Shown: positions 1 to 11,782, numbered from the stretch's first letter. The stretch is DNA of 64,000 nt from Mikania micrantha (GCA_009363875.1 CM018680.1:66065279-66129278), one strand, 5' to 3'. The notes: generated from the sequence alone by a model not told the origin. Numbers and translations: made by a program.

Positions 1-445
1 GAGACTTCAAGAAGTACTCGGTCTCCTACTTGGAATTCCAAAGGTTTGCGCCTCTTGTCGGCATAGCTCTTTTGTCTATCTCGAGCTGCTGCCATTCTGT
101 TACGAATTTGCACGATCTTTTCAGTTGTTTCGTGCACAAGCTCGGGTCCGGTCAGTTGGCTTTCCCCAACTTCCGCCCAACAAAGTGGTGATCTGCACTT
201 GCGTCCGTAAAGTGCTTCAAATGGTGCAGCTCCAATGCTATTATATGAGAATTCTACCAAAGGTAAGTGAGTCTCCCAGCTGTTACCAAAGTCAATCACA
301 CATGCTCGAAGCATGTCTTCCAAGGTCTGGATGGTTCGTTCACTTTGACCATCCGTTTGTGGGTGATAAGCAGTACTCATATCCAACCTCGTCCCGAGTG
401 CCTTGTGTAAGGACTTCCAAAAGTGAGCCAAGATCTTAGGTCGTT
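1..445 (-). pseudogene. Ty3/gypsy integrase fragment (catalytic Glu to C-terminal part)
   Basis: On the minus strand this reads as the second half of a gypsy integrase: an AHFWKSLHKALGT stretch, then TAYHPQTDGQSERT with the catalytic glutamate, RKCRSP, and KSYADKRRKPLEF running into VGDRVLL at the window edge. Compared with the plus-strand integrase at 430-1634 it lacks a few residues after FSYN, an in-frame gap. It starts abruptly near 445 where the opposite-strand integrase begins. In order and orientation it fits as the continuation of the minus-strand polyprotein at 5930-9478, which stops in the same domain; about 30 integrase codons between the two pieces are absent. That they belong to one element is inference. 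The 3' end lies outside the window. Confidence 0.85.
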
Positions 446-1634
446 TTATTGGTGGCCGGGCATGAAGAAAGACATTGCCACTTATGTCGGCAAATGCCTC
501 ACATGTGCCAAAGTCAAAGCTGAACACCAGAAACCTTCGGGTTTGCTGGAACAACCGGAGATACCACAATGGAAGTGGGAACAAATAGCTATGGATTTCA
601 TTACAAAGCTACCCCGCACTTCCAGCGGATATGATTCTATTTGGGTTATCATTGATCGATTGACCAAATCCGCACACTTCTTGCCAATAAGAGAGACTTA
701 CAAGATGGAGAAACTAGCAAGACTATACATTGATGAAATAGTAGTGAGGCACGGAGTGCCGTTGTCTATTATTTCTGACCGGGACAGTCGATTTACTTCG
801 CGGTTCTGGCAATCATTGCAACAATCCTTAGGGACAAGTGTTAACTTGAGCACTGCTTATCATCCACAAACGGATGGACAAAGCGAGCGCACCATTCAAA
901 CCCTAGAGGATATGTTAAGAACATGCATCCTAGACTTCGGTGGAAATTGGGATACACACTTACCTCTCATTGAGTTCTCCTACAACAATAGCTACCATAG
1001 CAGCATCGGATGTGCTCCTTTTGAAGCACTTTATGGTAGAAAGTGTCGGTCTCCAATTTGTTGGACCGAAGTAGGAGACAACAGAATCACTGGGCCTGAA
1101 CTTATTCAGGAAACTACTGATAAGATTGCCCAGATACAACAACGATTACAAGCAACACGTAGCCGCCAAAAGAGTTACGCAGACAAACGGCGCAAGCCTT
1201 TGGAATTCGATGTGGGTGACCGAGTCATGTTGAAAGTGTCCCCATGGAAAGGCGTGGTTCGTTTTGGCGCTAAAGGCAAGCTAGCACCTAGGTATGTCGG
1301 ACCGTTTGAGATTACTCAACGTATAGGTCCTGTGGCATACAGACTCAGACTCCCTGATGAACTTAGTGGAGTACACGAGGTGTTTCATGTATCAAATCTC
1401 AAAAGGTGCTTAACAGACGAGTCATTGATCATACCTTTGGAAGAAATACAAGTTGATGAGCAACTACATTTCATTGAAGAACCTGTAGAGATTATGGAAC
1501 GTGAAGTTAAGAAACTGAAACGTAGCCGTATCCCTATTGTAAAGGTTCGATGGAACTCCAAGCGTGGACCAGAATTTACTTGGGAACGCGAGGACAACAT
1601 GAAAGCCAAGTATCCCCATCTGTTCGAGAAGTAA
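430..1634 (+). pseudogene. Ty3/gypsy (chromovirus-type) integrase with C-terminal chromodomain-like region, 5'-truncated
   Basis: This is an open frame of about 400 codons whose N-terminus is cut inside the integrase zinc finger: only the CLTC pair remains, and the two histidines are missing. The D,D35E core is complete, with Asp in MDFITKLP (about residue 58), Asp in SDRDSRF (about 119) and Glu in TDGQSERT (about 155). The C-terminal GPY-like region (VGDRVMLKV, KGKLAPRYVGPFEI) follows. A tail containing EREVKKLKRSRIPIVKVRW and ending HLFEK resembles the divergent group II chromodomain of Tekay/Del chromoviruses. It ends about 55 bp before an LTR start, the normal position for the end of pol. 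Everything upstream (gag, protease, RT) is absent, so it cannot be autonomous. No frameshift is seen in the part that remains. Confidence 0.9.
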
Positions 1635-1669
1635 AGACCGATCTTTATGCTTAAATTTCGGGACGAAAT

Positions 1670-1688
1670 TTCTTTAACAAGGGGAGAC
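1670..1688 (+). other. Polypurine tract of the plus-strand gypsy element
   Basis: The purine-rich run AAGGGGAGA lies directly before the LTR start TGTGACAACT. This is the expected plus-strand primer position. Confidence 0.75.
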
Positions 1689-2183
1689 TGTGACAACTAG
1701 TACCTGACCGCCCGGCAAGTCCGTACGGTATGTGTACTTGTAAACAGTAACTATGTGTATATATACGATTGTAAACAGTACTTGTATTAACAGGATTCTA
1801 AATACAAGAACAGTTGTACGTATTTTCGTGTAAACTTAAATACATTAAGTACAACATACATCTGAAACATAAGTTGTGGTTATTAAGTGAAAACTTAATG
1901 ACAATTAACACAACAAATCATGAGAAACAAATCGGTTGCGATCTGATGTCCATAGATGACAGGAATCAGATGGCCGACAATTCAAAGTGAAAACAATGCG
2001 AAAACAGGATGTTTAGTTGAGTCCGACAGTGAGGAAACACAATTTAAACATAAACTGCAGTGTCGTTTCAGAATAACGAACTGACAGTGTGTTTGTGTGG
2101 GTGACGATTCACACAAACATATCTGTGAGTTTAACGTTCTGAAATGATGACTGGAAAGTAGAAAACAAAAGTCGGAAAGCAAA

Positions 2184-2234
2184 ACCATCGTCGTGTTCGT
2201 TCGAATGACGATTCGAACGAATACGCGCGATGGT
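2184..2234. promoter_or_regulatory. CpG-rich inverted repeat upstream of LTR TATA box
   Basis: TTCGTTCGAAT (2196-2206) and ATTCGAACGAA (2211-2221) form a perfect 11-bp stem with loop GACG. The outer bases ACCATCG and CGATGGT extend the dyad. It lies about 220 bp upstream of the TATA box. Confidence 0.7.
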
Positions 2235-2454
2235 GACGCGATTCGACGAAACGAAAACGAATTACAACGCGAAACGATTTTAAATTTAATAAAATAAAAT
2301 AATAAACATTTTTACAATTTTGAAACTCATCAAATTAATTTAATTAAAGTCTTTATTTATTATTTACTTATTTTAATTAATTACGCGTAAAAATCCGGAT
2401 ACGTGACGAATTAACGAACCGAGCAACCGAAATGGACCCGGACACCACGCGTAA

Positions 2455-2461
2455 TATAAAA
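2455..2461 (+). promoter_or_regulatory. Putative LTR TATA box
   Basis: TATAAAA is followed by a pyrimidine-rich CTCATTCTCTCTC stretch, as is usual around plant start sites. Transcription would start near 2485-2500, giving U3 of about 0.8 kb and a long R-U5. Confidence 0.55.
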
Positions 2462-2879
2462 ACCCAAAAATGAGTCTTTCACCTCATTTTTCACTCACAC
2501 ATCTCATTCTCTCTCTACATTCCCGTTCAAGAAGACAACCACCATTTTCACACCTTCAATCCTTGATATCTTCCTCGTTTGTGGACCGATTTGGGTGATT
2601 TTCGCGTCCACGCGTAGCCCTTGATGTTCCCTACGTGAAAGTACAACAGATCTGGAGCTTTGACCACGCAAATCAGAGGTATGAGGCCGTGAATATGGCT
2701 GAAATTAGGGTTTTCTAACACCCACTCGACCCACACACTTAGAACCGTTTGTTGACATCATCATTCGAACAAATGGACCACGAAAATCAGCCTACACATG
2801 TTCTAAACCTCATTCCAGTCAGTTGACCTTGACCAGCTCGATGAAGATGGTGCTGGTCGCATGTGCAGGTTCGGCATGG

Positions 2880-3290
2880 GAGTGATGAACCCTCACGAAC
2901 CATTGTTGCAGACTACCGAACCCATGTACACGAACCAACCAGCCACCGAACCATGGCATCCGCACCGAACCCTTGTGGTCCTACGAACCTAGATCTGCCG
3001 AACCCACATGCACAGAACCGAACCCCTTCAGGTCGCGAACCATCCTCTTTCCACGAACCCTAGCATTCCATCCACGAACCCACGCATCTCAGTTCTGGCC
3101 GAACCCTTCATGGGTGACGAGCCTTTCCATGGCGAACCCAATGATGTTATCACGAACCCTGCTAGAGCATCCAAGTCGCGAACCTGGTTGCTACACCTCT
3201 ACTGCCGAACCATTTCAATAACGAACCTTCTTCTCAAGATTTGACGAACCCTGGATGTTCAACCCCTGTCGAACCTTTGACCATTGGGAC
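2880..3290. repeat. Irregular GAACC-word repeat region
   Basis: The word CGAACC or CGAACCC recurs about twenty times at irregular spacing. It makes several overlapping short ORFs that are by-products of the repeat, not genes. Confidence 0.7.
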
Positions 3291-3436
3291 AAGGGTTCGC
3301 TGGTCCTGTTGTAATCGGTGAGGATGGTGTTCGGCAGTAGCCCACCAGGTCAAGGAGCAGAAAACACACGAGTATCCATTGGGCTTAACTCCTTTGCTTC
3401 GGACAACATCATCCTCGATCATAGTTTAGGACCCTT

Positions 3437-3700
3437 GGCCCAAATTCCGTGATTTATTCAACATCAACCAACCGGCCCAATCATAAACCTTTGGCCAAAC
3501 TACTCGTTTAATCTAGGCCCAATACTTGAGCTACCCACATTTATTAATCGGCCCAATGGATACATGCTGGCCCAACTGCATTTCGTTTCAGCCCCTTTAT
3601 CAGTTTAACAGCCCATTTATTTTGTGTGATGTTTTGGAGTATTCGGCCCACATAACACCTAGGCCCAACAGGCCCAACACACACATATTACTCGGCCCAC
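3437..3700. repeat. Cluster of GGCCCA motifs
   Basis: About nine copies of GGCCCA(A/C) occur in 265 bp. TGGGCC/GGCCCA is the site II word bound by TCP factors in plant promoters. Here it lies downstream of the predicted LTR start, so a regulatory role is uncertain. Confidence 0.5.
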
Positions 3701-4559
3701 ACTTAATCGACTAAAAGGAGTGACATTCGGTCCATGTGAATAATGATTTAGCCTAACACCTAAACGAATCAACAATCAAGCTCGAGATGTAATTAAATCA
3801 TGTACTAAGTGTATTTAATACAAAGGTGATAAGTGGGAAATGTTGATACAAATTTGAAAACTATAACACTTAGTTAAACCCACTACCTTAAAGATTGATA
3901 ATCTTTCATGAAAAGCCTAAATTTTATACTTAGAAATTTTAACAACAATACATTAAGTCAAGATGAGTATAAAATCAATAACAAGGTACATCAACCATAT
4001 GTGGTTAAGTGTTGTCAAGGAAGAATCATAACAAGTTCACTGGGCCGAATGATGACTGTGACCTACGGGTGTTAGCCAATTCAAGGCTAACACACACGCA
4101 CACACGCAAATCAAGTATAATCAATACTTATAGGTTTCATACAACGTGATATCAATACAGGAACGTGAAAAACTATCACAGGAACAATCAAGAGCGCGTG
4201 TCTTCTTTCTTTTAAGCTAAGTCAACCCTACTACTACAAGGTGAGTTCATATGCCCCTTTTACTTTTAATCTTAACTGATTTTAACTCTCGGGGCTGAGA
4301 AACATGTTTACTTTTATTTATTTAAAAGTTTTACTTAACATGTTAATTATACTCTGATTAAATGATATTAAATTGTTTATTATCATATATCATTGTATGC
4401 ATGCTTGTATGATTATGAGATAACAGGGAAACTCAGATGATTATGATAATGTAATTTCTTAATCATCAACACATTAGAATAACTTAGTTATAAGATAATA
4501 GCTTATAACACTTAGTTATTTTCACATGAGCAAATACCTAGACAGTTTACACATAAGCA

Positions 4560-4960
4560 TAACGAGAACAATCCCTCATTGAGATTTTGGGATCACACGG
4601 ATTACAGTAAATGATGATCATGATAACGTACTTCATGGGATTCTTATCATTTACAGTAAATGATGATCATGATAACGTAACTTCATGGGATTCTTATCAT
4701 TTACACATAATTAACATAATGTAATAAGACAAGTTCTTATTCGACTTTGTTAAACACACGAGAACATTCCCACACGGATACTTTGGGAACATATGGATTC
4801 AGTAAATGACGATTCTTATCATTTACAGTGAATGACGGTCATGATAACGTAACTTCATGGGATTCTTGTCATTTACACCCGATTATCATAACGTAATAAG
4901 ACAAGTTCTTATTCGACTTTGTTAATCACATGATACAATCCCACACGGAAACTTTGGGAT
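4560..4960. repeat. Imperfect tandem repeats in LTR
   Basis: A unit of about 50 bp with GTAAATGAT at one end and ATCATTTAC at the other occurs at 4604-4652, 4653-4703 and 4826-4876. It sits within a larger repeat of about 180 bp that includes a TTTGGGATCACACGG-like word. Confidence 0.75.
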
Positions 4961-5929
4961 CACACGGCGGGATAGGAGAGAATGGAATGCATTTTAATCT
5001 GATTACGTGAGGATTTAAAATGGATTCCATTCGGATTCTATACGCTACATTTGGAGACATATGATGATCAGTTAACTAATACTTTTAATTAAATTAAAAG
5101 TGTAACATAAAAGTTAACCTCACAAGTAATAGAATAATACAAGGATCAGATTTAAGTAATCTAAATTCCTTAATTCAACGAGGGTTTATCAATACTTCGG
5201 TTTGATGACTAAATCCCTCTTACTATATTATTATTCTACATATGATTACACAGTGGACAATTCGGATAGTTGGGAAATGGATATCTTTAGTTGTATCGCA
5301 AGTGGTGTGGAACTTGGTTGAGTATGTGGTGGGATAGCGTCTGGGCTTGACCCTTTCGTGATTCCCTATATATAAGCATACTTAGTTAGGTGATATACTA
5401 CTTGTACATATAACTAAGGAGAGGCCATTGGGTGGAACAGGTGAAACAAGTATACAAGCAACAATTATATCATTGTGAATGTGTGAATGATCAGTCAATG
5501 GTTTACAATTTACTTACTTATGAACTCACCAACCTAGTGTTGACTTTGTTTAAATTACATGTTTTCTCAGGTGACGAACAGGTGTAGATACTTTATGCAA
5601 ATGATAAGCTAGTGGACTCATAGAAGACCTAGCTTTCTTTTGATTGCATACATTTTGATATGACAGAACACTGAATCACTTTTGTATATCTTGTATAGAT
5701 CAAGATATAAACTCATTGATTCTTTTTGATTAGATTTACTTAGTTAAATTATGAAGTACAATGTAATTTAACTTTGTAATTCTATTTCATGTCATATTTC
5801 TCATTTATATCTCATGTGCTATGTAAACAACCTGATCATTTGATTATCATTCAAAGATATCGCGCCCCGGGAACCTTCCGCCCGACGGGAAAACCCGATC
5901 CGTTCCCGCCGGCCCGGGGTGTGACAGAT

Positions 5930-8900
5930 CGGCAGGAAGTGTGCCGATTTCGTAAGTCGGTCTACGATAACCCAGATGGTATCGCAACCACTTGTGGTCT
6001 TTGGTAGCTTCGTGATGAAATCCATGGAAATCTGTTCCCATTTCCATACTGGGATTTCTGGCTGTTGGAGTAATCCCGAAGGCTTCTGGTATTCCACCTT
6101 GACCTTTGAGCAAGTCAGACACTTACTCACATACGTTGCGATTTCTGACTTCATGTTAGGCCACCAATAAGTTGCCTTTAGATCGTGGTACATCTTGTCA
6201 GAACCTGGATGTACTGAGTATCGACTCTTGTGAGCTTCATCCATCACTACTTCCCTCAAATCCCCGTAGCGTGGAATCCAAATTCGATCCATTAGGTAGT
6301 AAGCTCCGTCATCCTTCTGTTTCATCTGTTTGTCCATCCCTCTCATGGCTTCGAGAGTGAGGTTTTCGGTTTTCAACGCTTCTTGTTGTGCGATCCGAAT
6401 TTGATTTGGTAGCTCGGAGTGGATGATAAGTTGTAGTGCACGTACGCGTTTGGTTGTTTCCTTTCGGCTCAGTGCGTCGGCTACTACATTAGCTTTTCCG
6501 GGATGATATTTGATTGCACAATCATAATCACCTATCAGTTCGACCCATCTGCGTTGTCTCATGTTCAGCTCCTTTTGGTCGAAAATGTGCTGTAGGCTCT
6601 TATGATCAGTAAATATTGTGCACTTGGTGCCGTACAGATAGTGTCGCCAGATCTTTAGTGCGAACACTACGGCTCCCAACTCTAAGTCGTGAGTTGTGTA
6701 GTTCTTTTCATGCACTTTCAATTGTCGTGACGCATAAGCTATAACTTTCTCGCGTTGCATCAATACATAACCGAGTCCTTGCTTCGATGCGTCGCAATAA
6801 ACCACAAAGTCTTCGCACCCGTCTGGTAGCGATAAGATTGGTGCACTGCACAACTTCAGCTTCAACAGATCGAAAGCAGCTTCTTGTTTTTCTCCCCATT
6901 CAAACTTCTTGTCCTTGTGTGTGAGGGAAGTCAATGATTGCGCGATCTTCGAGAATCCCTCGATAAACCGCCTGTAGTACCCGGCCAGTCCTAAGAACTG
7001 CCGCACTTCAGTTGGAGTCTTAGGTGCTGCCCAATTCTTGATTGCCTCGATCTTGGCTGGGTCTACGTGTATCCCTTTCTCGTTTACTACGTGTCCAAGG
7101 AACTGAACTTCGCGAATCCAGAAATCACACTTGGAGAACTTCGCGTATAGTTGTTCCTTCTTCAGCAGTTCTAAGACACGTCTCAAGTGATCGGCATGTT
7201 CTTCCTGAGTCTTAGAGTAGATCAGGATGTCATCAATAAATACGATTACGAACTTGTCGAGATACGGTTTACACACCCGATTCATGAGATCCATGAATAC
7301 TGCTGGTGCGTTAGTCAGTCCAAAAGGCATGACTAGAAATTCATAGTGTCCGTACCGTGTCCTGAAGGCTGTCTTCGGTATATCGTCCTCCTGTATTCGG
7401 AGTTGATGGTAACCGGATCTTAAATCGATCTTCGAATAGTAGCTTGACCCTTGTAGTTGATCAAACAGGTCGTCTATTCGAGGTAGAGGGTATCGATTTT
7501 TGATCGTTACTTTGTTCAGTTCTCGGTAGTCTATACACATACGGAATTAACCGTCTTTCTTTTTAACGAACAAGACCGGTGCTCCCCAAGGTGAGAAGCT
7601 CGGTCGGATAAATCCTTTATCTAACAACTCTTGCAGTTGGTTAGATAGTTCTTGCATTTCCGTAGGAGCCAATCGATACGGTGCCTTGGCTATCGGTGCG
7701 GCTCCTGGTGTCAGGTCTATCTGGAACTCCACTTGCCGTGCTGGTGGTAGTCCCGGTAGATCTTCAGGAAAGACTTCCGGAAAATCACGAACAACCTCAA
7801 TGTCCTCGATCTTCCGTTCCTTCTTTGACTGTTCGGTTATAAGGGCTAGGATAGCCGTGTATCCCTTCTTCAGATATTTGCTTGCCTTCATACAGGACAT
7901 GATGTTTAACGGTATCCCGCGCCGTTCTCCCTGGATTGAGATCTGCTCTCCACTTGGCAACGCAATTCGCACAATCTTCTCGTTGCACACGATCTCAGCG
8001 TGGTTTGCAGATAGCCAATCCATTCCAATCACCACGTCGAAGCTCCCGAGAGTTACCGGCATCAGGTCAATCACTAGTTGATGGTCCGCTAGTGTTAGAA
8101 CACATCCCTTGATGATATATTGTGTCTCGATCAGCTTGCCGTCTGCTAACTCTACGGTGTACTTATAGTCTAGTGGTGTTGGTGTCATATTAAGTAATTT
8201 GCTAAAGTCGCTAGAGATAAAACTCCTATCGGCACCGGTATCAAATAATATACTAGCATAGGCATTATTTAAAAGAAACGTACCGGTGACGACATGTGGA
8301 TCGTCTTTAGCTTCTCCAGAGCCAATCACAAATGCCCTCCCCCTTGCTGGGTTGCCGCCTGCGTTCTTGTTTTGTGGACAATCTCTACGCATATGCCCCG
8401 GCTTCCCGCAAGTAAAGCATCCCTTCAATGTATTATCCTTGTTGGGGTTAGGGTTGGGGTTTGATCGGCATTCCTTGGCCAGGTGTCCGTTCCTGCCACA
8501 GTTGGTGCACCGAACTCTTCGGCATGGGCCGTGATAGTGGTATGAGCAGTTGTTGCATTTGGGGTTGTTGCCCCGATATCCCCCCTTGTCCTGATTATTT
8601 GTTTGGGTGGCAGTGAAAACCTTTGCCGGAGCTGGCCGGTGCTGGGTTGGCTGTTGTGGTGAGAAAGTACGGTTATTGTTGGGTTCCCACTTCTTCTTGG
8701 GCTCTAGAGGTTTCAGATGTTCACCCCTTTTTGGCAGCCTTCCCTGTGCTACTGCCTGATCAGTTAGTTTGTGGGCAAGTCGGATCAATGGTTGGATTGT
8801 GCTGTGATCGGAAGCAGTTACCATGCTCTGTATCTGCTCCGGCAATCCACTGATGAATTGCTCGATCTTTTTATACTCCGGCGTCACCATTGCCGGGCAG

Positions 8901-9478
8901 AGCTTGCACAGTTCATGAAACCGAGTACAGTATTTCTCGATTTCGGATCCCACCATTTTGTGCACCCAAAATTCCTCCTCAAGCTTCCGGATTTCGTCAC
9001 GGGGACAGTATTCCTCGTGAAGCATCCTTGTAAAATTCTCCCAAGGAATGGAGTTTGCGGTGTCCAGTCCAAGAGTCTGGACATGTGTGTTCCACCATGT
9101 GAGGGCCGGTCCCTCCAGTGTTCCCGTAGCGTATTTTACTCGATTCTCTTCCGAGCATTCAGCCATGGAGAAAACTGACTCCAGCTTCTCTATCCAACGA
9201 AGCAGTCCCACTGCTCCTTCAGTACCTTGGAACTTGTGAGGATGACAGCTCAGGAAGGCTTTAAACGAGCATCCCTTTGCTACTCCCCCATGAGATCCGT
9301 TGTTAGAGCCACTCGTCTCACTGGCGTGTCGGTTGGCTTCGTACTCTGCGAGTACCTTGTTGAATTTCCGTTCGACCATCATGTCGATCCGTGCCTTTTC
9401 GGCCTTGCGTTTGAGTCGAAGGGCATTGGTTCCTCTTCCCGACATGTTTCTGTATAGAGGGGTTAGAGTGTTAGTCAT
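5930..9478 (-). pseudogene. Gypsy gag-protease-RT-RNase H-integrase polyprotein, interrupted
   Basis: One long frame with domains in the normal order. Gag comes first (FSMAECSEENRVKYATG and the WW of LTWWNTHV). Zinc knuckles follow (CTNCGRNGHLAKEC, CFTCGKPGHMRRDC, plus a degenerate CNNC-type one). The aspartic protease has LFDTGADRSF. Reverse transcriptase runs from YRELNKVTIKNRYPLPR to the catalytic FIDDILIYS. RNase H has VVYCDASKQGLG and TDHKSLQH. The integrase zinc finger and first Asp (SMDFITKLP) are present, and the frame then breaks at HFLPI. A single in-frame TAA at 7547-7549 separates gag-protease from RT at the KKDG position; the frame is the same on both sides. The first Met at 9478 and a second about 11 codons later (MSGRG) are both possible starts. 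Apart from the stop and the 3' break it looks well preserved. Confidence 0.92.
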
Positions 9479-9737
9479 CAGATGCTAAGTGTTAGCCAAA
9501 GTTAGGATTGTTGTCATGTCAAATGTCAAGTTAGCTATCATAACAAGGCTTCAAATAACAGTAGTAATAATAAAGCAGATAATAATAATAAAGCATAATT
9601 TCCATTAATATCAATCTTGAAGTACAATGATTTTCAAAAGGAAATACTACCAAAAGCTTCTATGAGCACATCCCGCTCATCTGAGAATACAAAAGTAAAA
9701 TACTGAAAGGAATAGAATACTGAAATAGGAAATCTAA

Positions 9738-10550
9738 CTAGACAACCGTGGAGTGTGAATCCCCACTATCGGCAGGACCATCATCGTCCTCCTCCTCGGG
9801 ATCCTCAGCAGAATCCCCGTCGGCATCTCCCTCTTCGAGGTCCTCCGCCTCGAATTGGGGCTCTGGCTCGGGCTGTTGTTCCTCTAGGAACTGTTCGACC
9901 CAAGCATTTAACATGGCATCGCTGGCCTGGATCATGGCCTGGTTCTCCTCACTGGCAACCTCTACAGCTGCCAACCGTCCATCGTGTCCATGTGTCACTG
10001 TGGCTAAGAAATCCTGCTGCTCCTCGAGCAACGTAGTCCTATCACGGATGTCCGTGACGTCAGCGGCGACCTCCTCCTGTCGCTGGATAACATCCTGAGT
10101 CCTAGCGACCACATCATCCTGCGCTCCCTCAATATGAGCAAGTCTCTCCTCTAGCTGCTCCACACGGCTCTGGAGCTGCTGACTATGCTCCAAGAGATCC
10201 CTAAACCCATCAGTCATCACTCGTAGCTGACACGACTCACGCCTGTAACGCGAGATCAGTGCAGCGAATGCCCGCTCCATGGGTATGTCAATCGGTGGTA
10301 AAGGCGGTCCAGTAGACATGTCACCTAACAAAGGTAACTTAGGTACTCTCTCTTCCCTCGCCCAGACAGCAAGGGTAGTAGGGTACCAGTCCCATGGTCC
10401 CCTGCCGGTCGAGGGTCGGAGCCTCTTGGGCTCCTGAGCGTGTACCTGCTCCACCATATCCCGGATCCTCTGCTTATCCTCCTCGGTAAGCTCGTACTCA
10501 TATGGACGTTTCCTCGAGTCCTTCCCGTCCTGATCCTTGTTGTTGTCCAT
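9738..10550 (-). CDS. Extra 270-aa ORF upstream of gag (coiled coil, acidic tail), function unknown
   Basis: An uninterrupted 270-codon frame lies between the PBS and gag on the coding strand of the gypsy element. A TAG nine codons upstream of the ATG fixes the start. The N-terminus is charged (RKRPYEYELTEEDKQRIRDM), followed by a WDWYP/VWAREERVP segment. Residues about 105-190 are rich in Leu/Glu/Gln heptads (LEHSQQLQSRVEQLEERL) and predict a coiled coil. The last 50 residues are strongly acidic (EEGDADGDSAEDPEEEDDD). No zinc knuckle, protease or catalytic motif is visible. It is in a different frame from gag and separated by 259 bp, so gag would need reinitiation, a spliced RNA or another start. 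Upstream ORFs are known in Ogre/Tat gypsy elements; this pol looks more Tekay-like. I do not recognise the protein. Confidence 0.75.
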   Translation of the reverse strand: MDNNKDQDGKDSRKRPYEYELTEEDKQRIRDMVEQVHAQEPKRLRPSTGRGPWDWYPTTLAVWAREERVPKLPLLGDMSTGPPLPPIDIPMERAFAALISRYRRESCQLRVMTDGFRDLLEHSQQLQSRVEQLEERLAHIEGAQDDVVARTQDVIQRQEEVAADVTDIRDRTTLLEEQQDFLATVTHGHDGRLAAVEVASEENQAMIQASDAMLNAWVEQFLEEQQPEPEPQFEAEDLEEGDADGDSAEDPEEEDDDGPADSGDSHSTVV

Positions 10551-10680
10551 TCCTGCGTTCTAATCAAGTTAGTAATAGTACATGATAGCAGATAATATTG
10601 TTGTGCAATTTCTAGTGTAGTGTCTTGTGTAGAGCAGTGGCTATAGTCCAAGTTTACTATATGCAAACCTAGTTCCCTAT

Positions 10681-10698
10681 AACCTGGCTCTGATACCA
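10681..10698 (-). other. Primer binding site (initiator tRNA-Met type)
   Basis: The minus strand reads TGGTATCAGAGCCAGGTT, three bases after the LTR end. TGGTATCAGAGC is the usual plant initiator-Met PBS. Confidence 0.9.
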
Positions 10699-11782
10699 GT
10701 CTGTCACACCCCCAAATTCCCACTCGTGGTGTCAGTCCACGTGGGTGTGACGTGGCCAGGATCATAGCTCATGGTCATATAGAACGACTCTATATGAGTT
10801 ACACATTCACACAGATTGTAAAACAATACAAGTTTCATTCAAATAGCAGCGGAAAGTGTTTAACATCAGAAATACATATATTTGCAGCGGAAAGTAATTG
10901 TTTGCAACAGACACTACAAATGTTTAAATTGTTTTTAAAACATATCAAATGCACACAACGCCTAGGACACGAGTCTACATGCTGATCAGACTCCTTAATG
11001 CGTCCTTGTGTGTATCCTAGCGTGTGCTCCATTAATTACCTGAGAATACATGCGAAAAGTGTCAACTAAAAAGTTGGTGAGTTCACAGGTTTAGACAGAC
11101 ATAAATAGTAAACAGATATATACTGGGCATGTTAAGTTTAGTTGTTGGATCTACGATCCGTGAGTGTGTCATGTCATCTTACCGAAACTAGACTGTTCTC
11201 GTTTGCCTCCGCGAGTCATCGCTGAACTCGCAATTCACATCGATTATTACACTCGTTATGACCTCCAGTCAAAGTTGTTGCCGAGTGGGGCTAGTCAAAC
11301 CCAGTAGTACTACGTAATAACGACTCGTTCGTAACAATTAACGGTAAGGATAAGTGAGGGCTTTATGCGATAATAGTTACACTCAAAAATAGTTTTCACA
11401 ACATACCAGTCATACATCTAAAACAGTTGCATTGTATTCTCACCCCAATAGTTTAACAAAAGCAGTTAAAGAGTAAAAGTGGGGCCGTAAACTCACCTGA
11501 GTTTAGATATGCGTTAGCTCAAAAGAGTAGTGTAGCTCGCCGGCTAGTAATCACCTATATCATGTAGGTGTTATGAGTTCGTGTTTGCGTATGTGGGTCT
11601 CATCGGACCGTGTTAGTGTTCAACGACACTAAGTGGTTATGTGGTTCGAGTTGACCGTGTTTGACCGTATCGATCGTGTTTGACCTAACGACCCGTTGGT
11701 GACGGTTTTGGATCAAGTGTTCGTGTAAAGTGCGGTTTAGTGTCGTGTGAAGTGTACGGATACCAAAATCATTCCTATGAGG

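Larger units (their letters stand above)
1689..5926 (+). mobile_element. 3' LTR (4.2 kb) of a gypsy element
   Basis: It begins TGTGACAACT right after a polypurine tract and ends GGGGTGTGACA at the exact point where the minus-strand integrase frame resumes. The same terminal words bound the unrelated-in-sequence 5' LTR at 10702-13650. It holds a TATA box near 2455, a perfect 11-bp palindrome upstream of it, a GAACC-rich stretch, a GGCCCA cluster and imperfect tandem repeats. No coding sequence is supported inside. The stretch 3720-4560 and the end from 4960 to 5926 show nothing beyond AT-rich LTR sequence. Confidence 0.75.

Noticed and set aside
2863..3244. Three overlapping ORFs
   Set aside because: All arise from the irregular GAACC words in the LTR; no start context or domain.
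1689..5926. Autonomous insertion with its own 5' LTR
   Set aside because: No second LTR, PBS, gag or RT is present on its 5' side; the element starts mid-integrase.
7686..9488. Several plus-strand ORFs over the gag-pol region
   Set aside because: They are antisense shadows of the minus-strand polyprotein, with no domains of their own.
9748..10098. Ser-rich plus-strand ORF
   Set aside because: It is the complement of the acidic and coiled-coil region of the minus-strand ORF, which has the better start and the element's direction.
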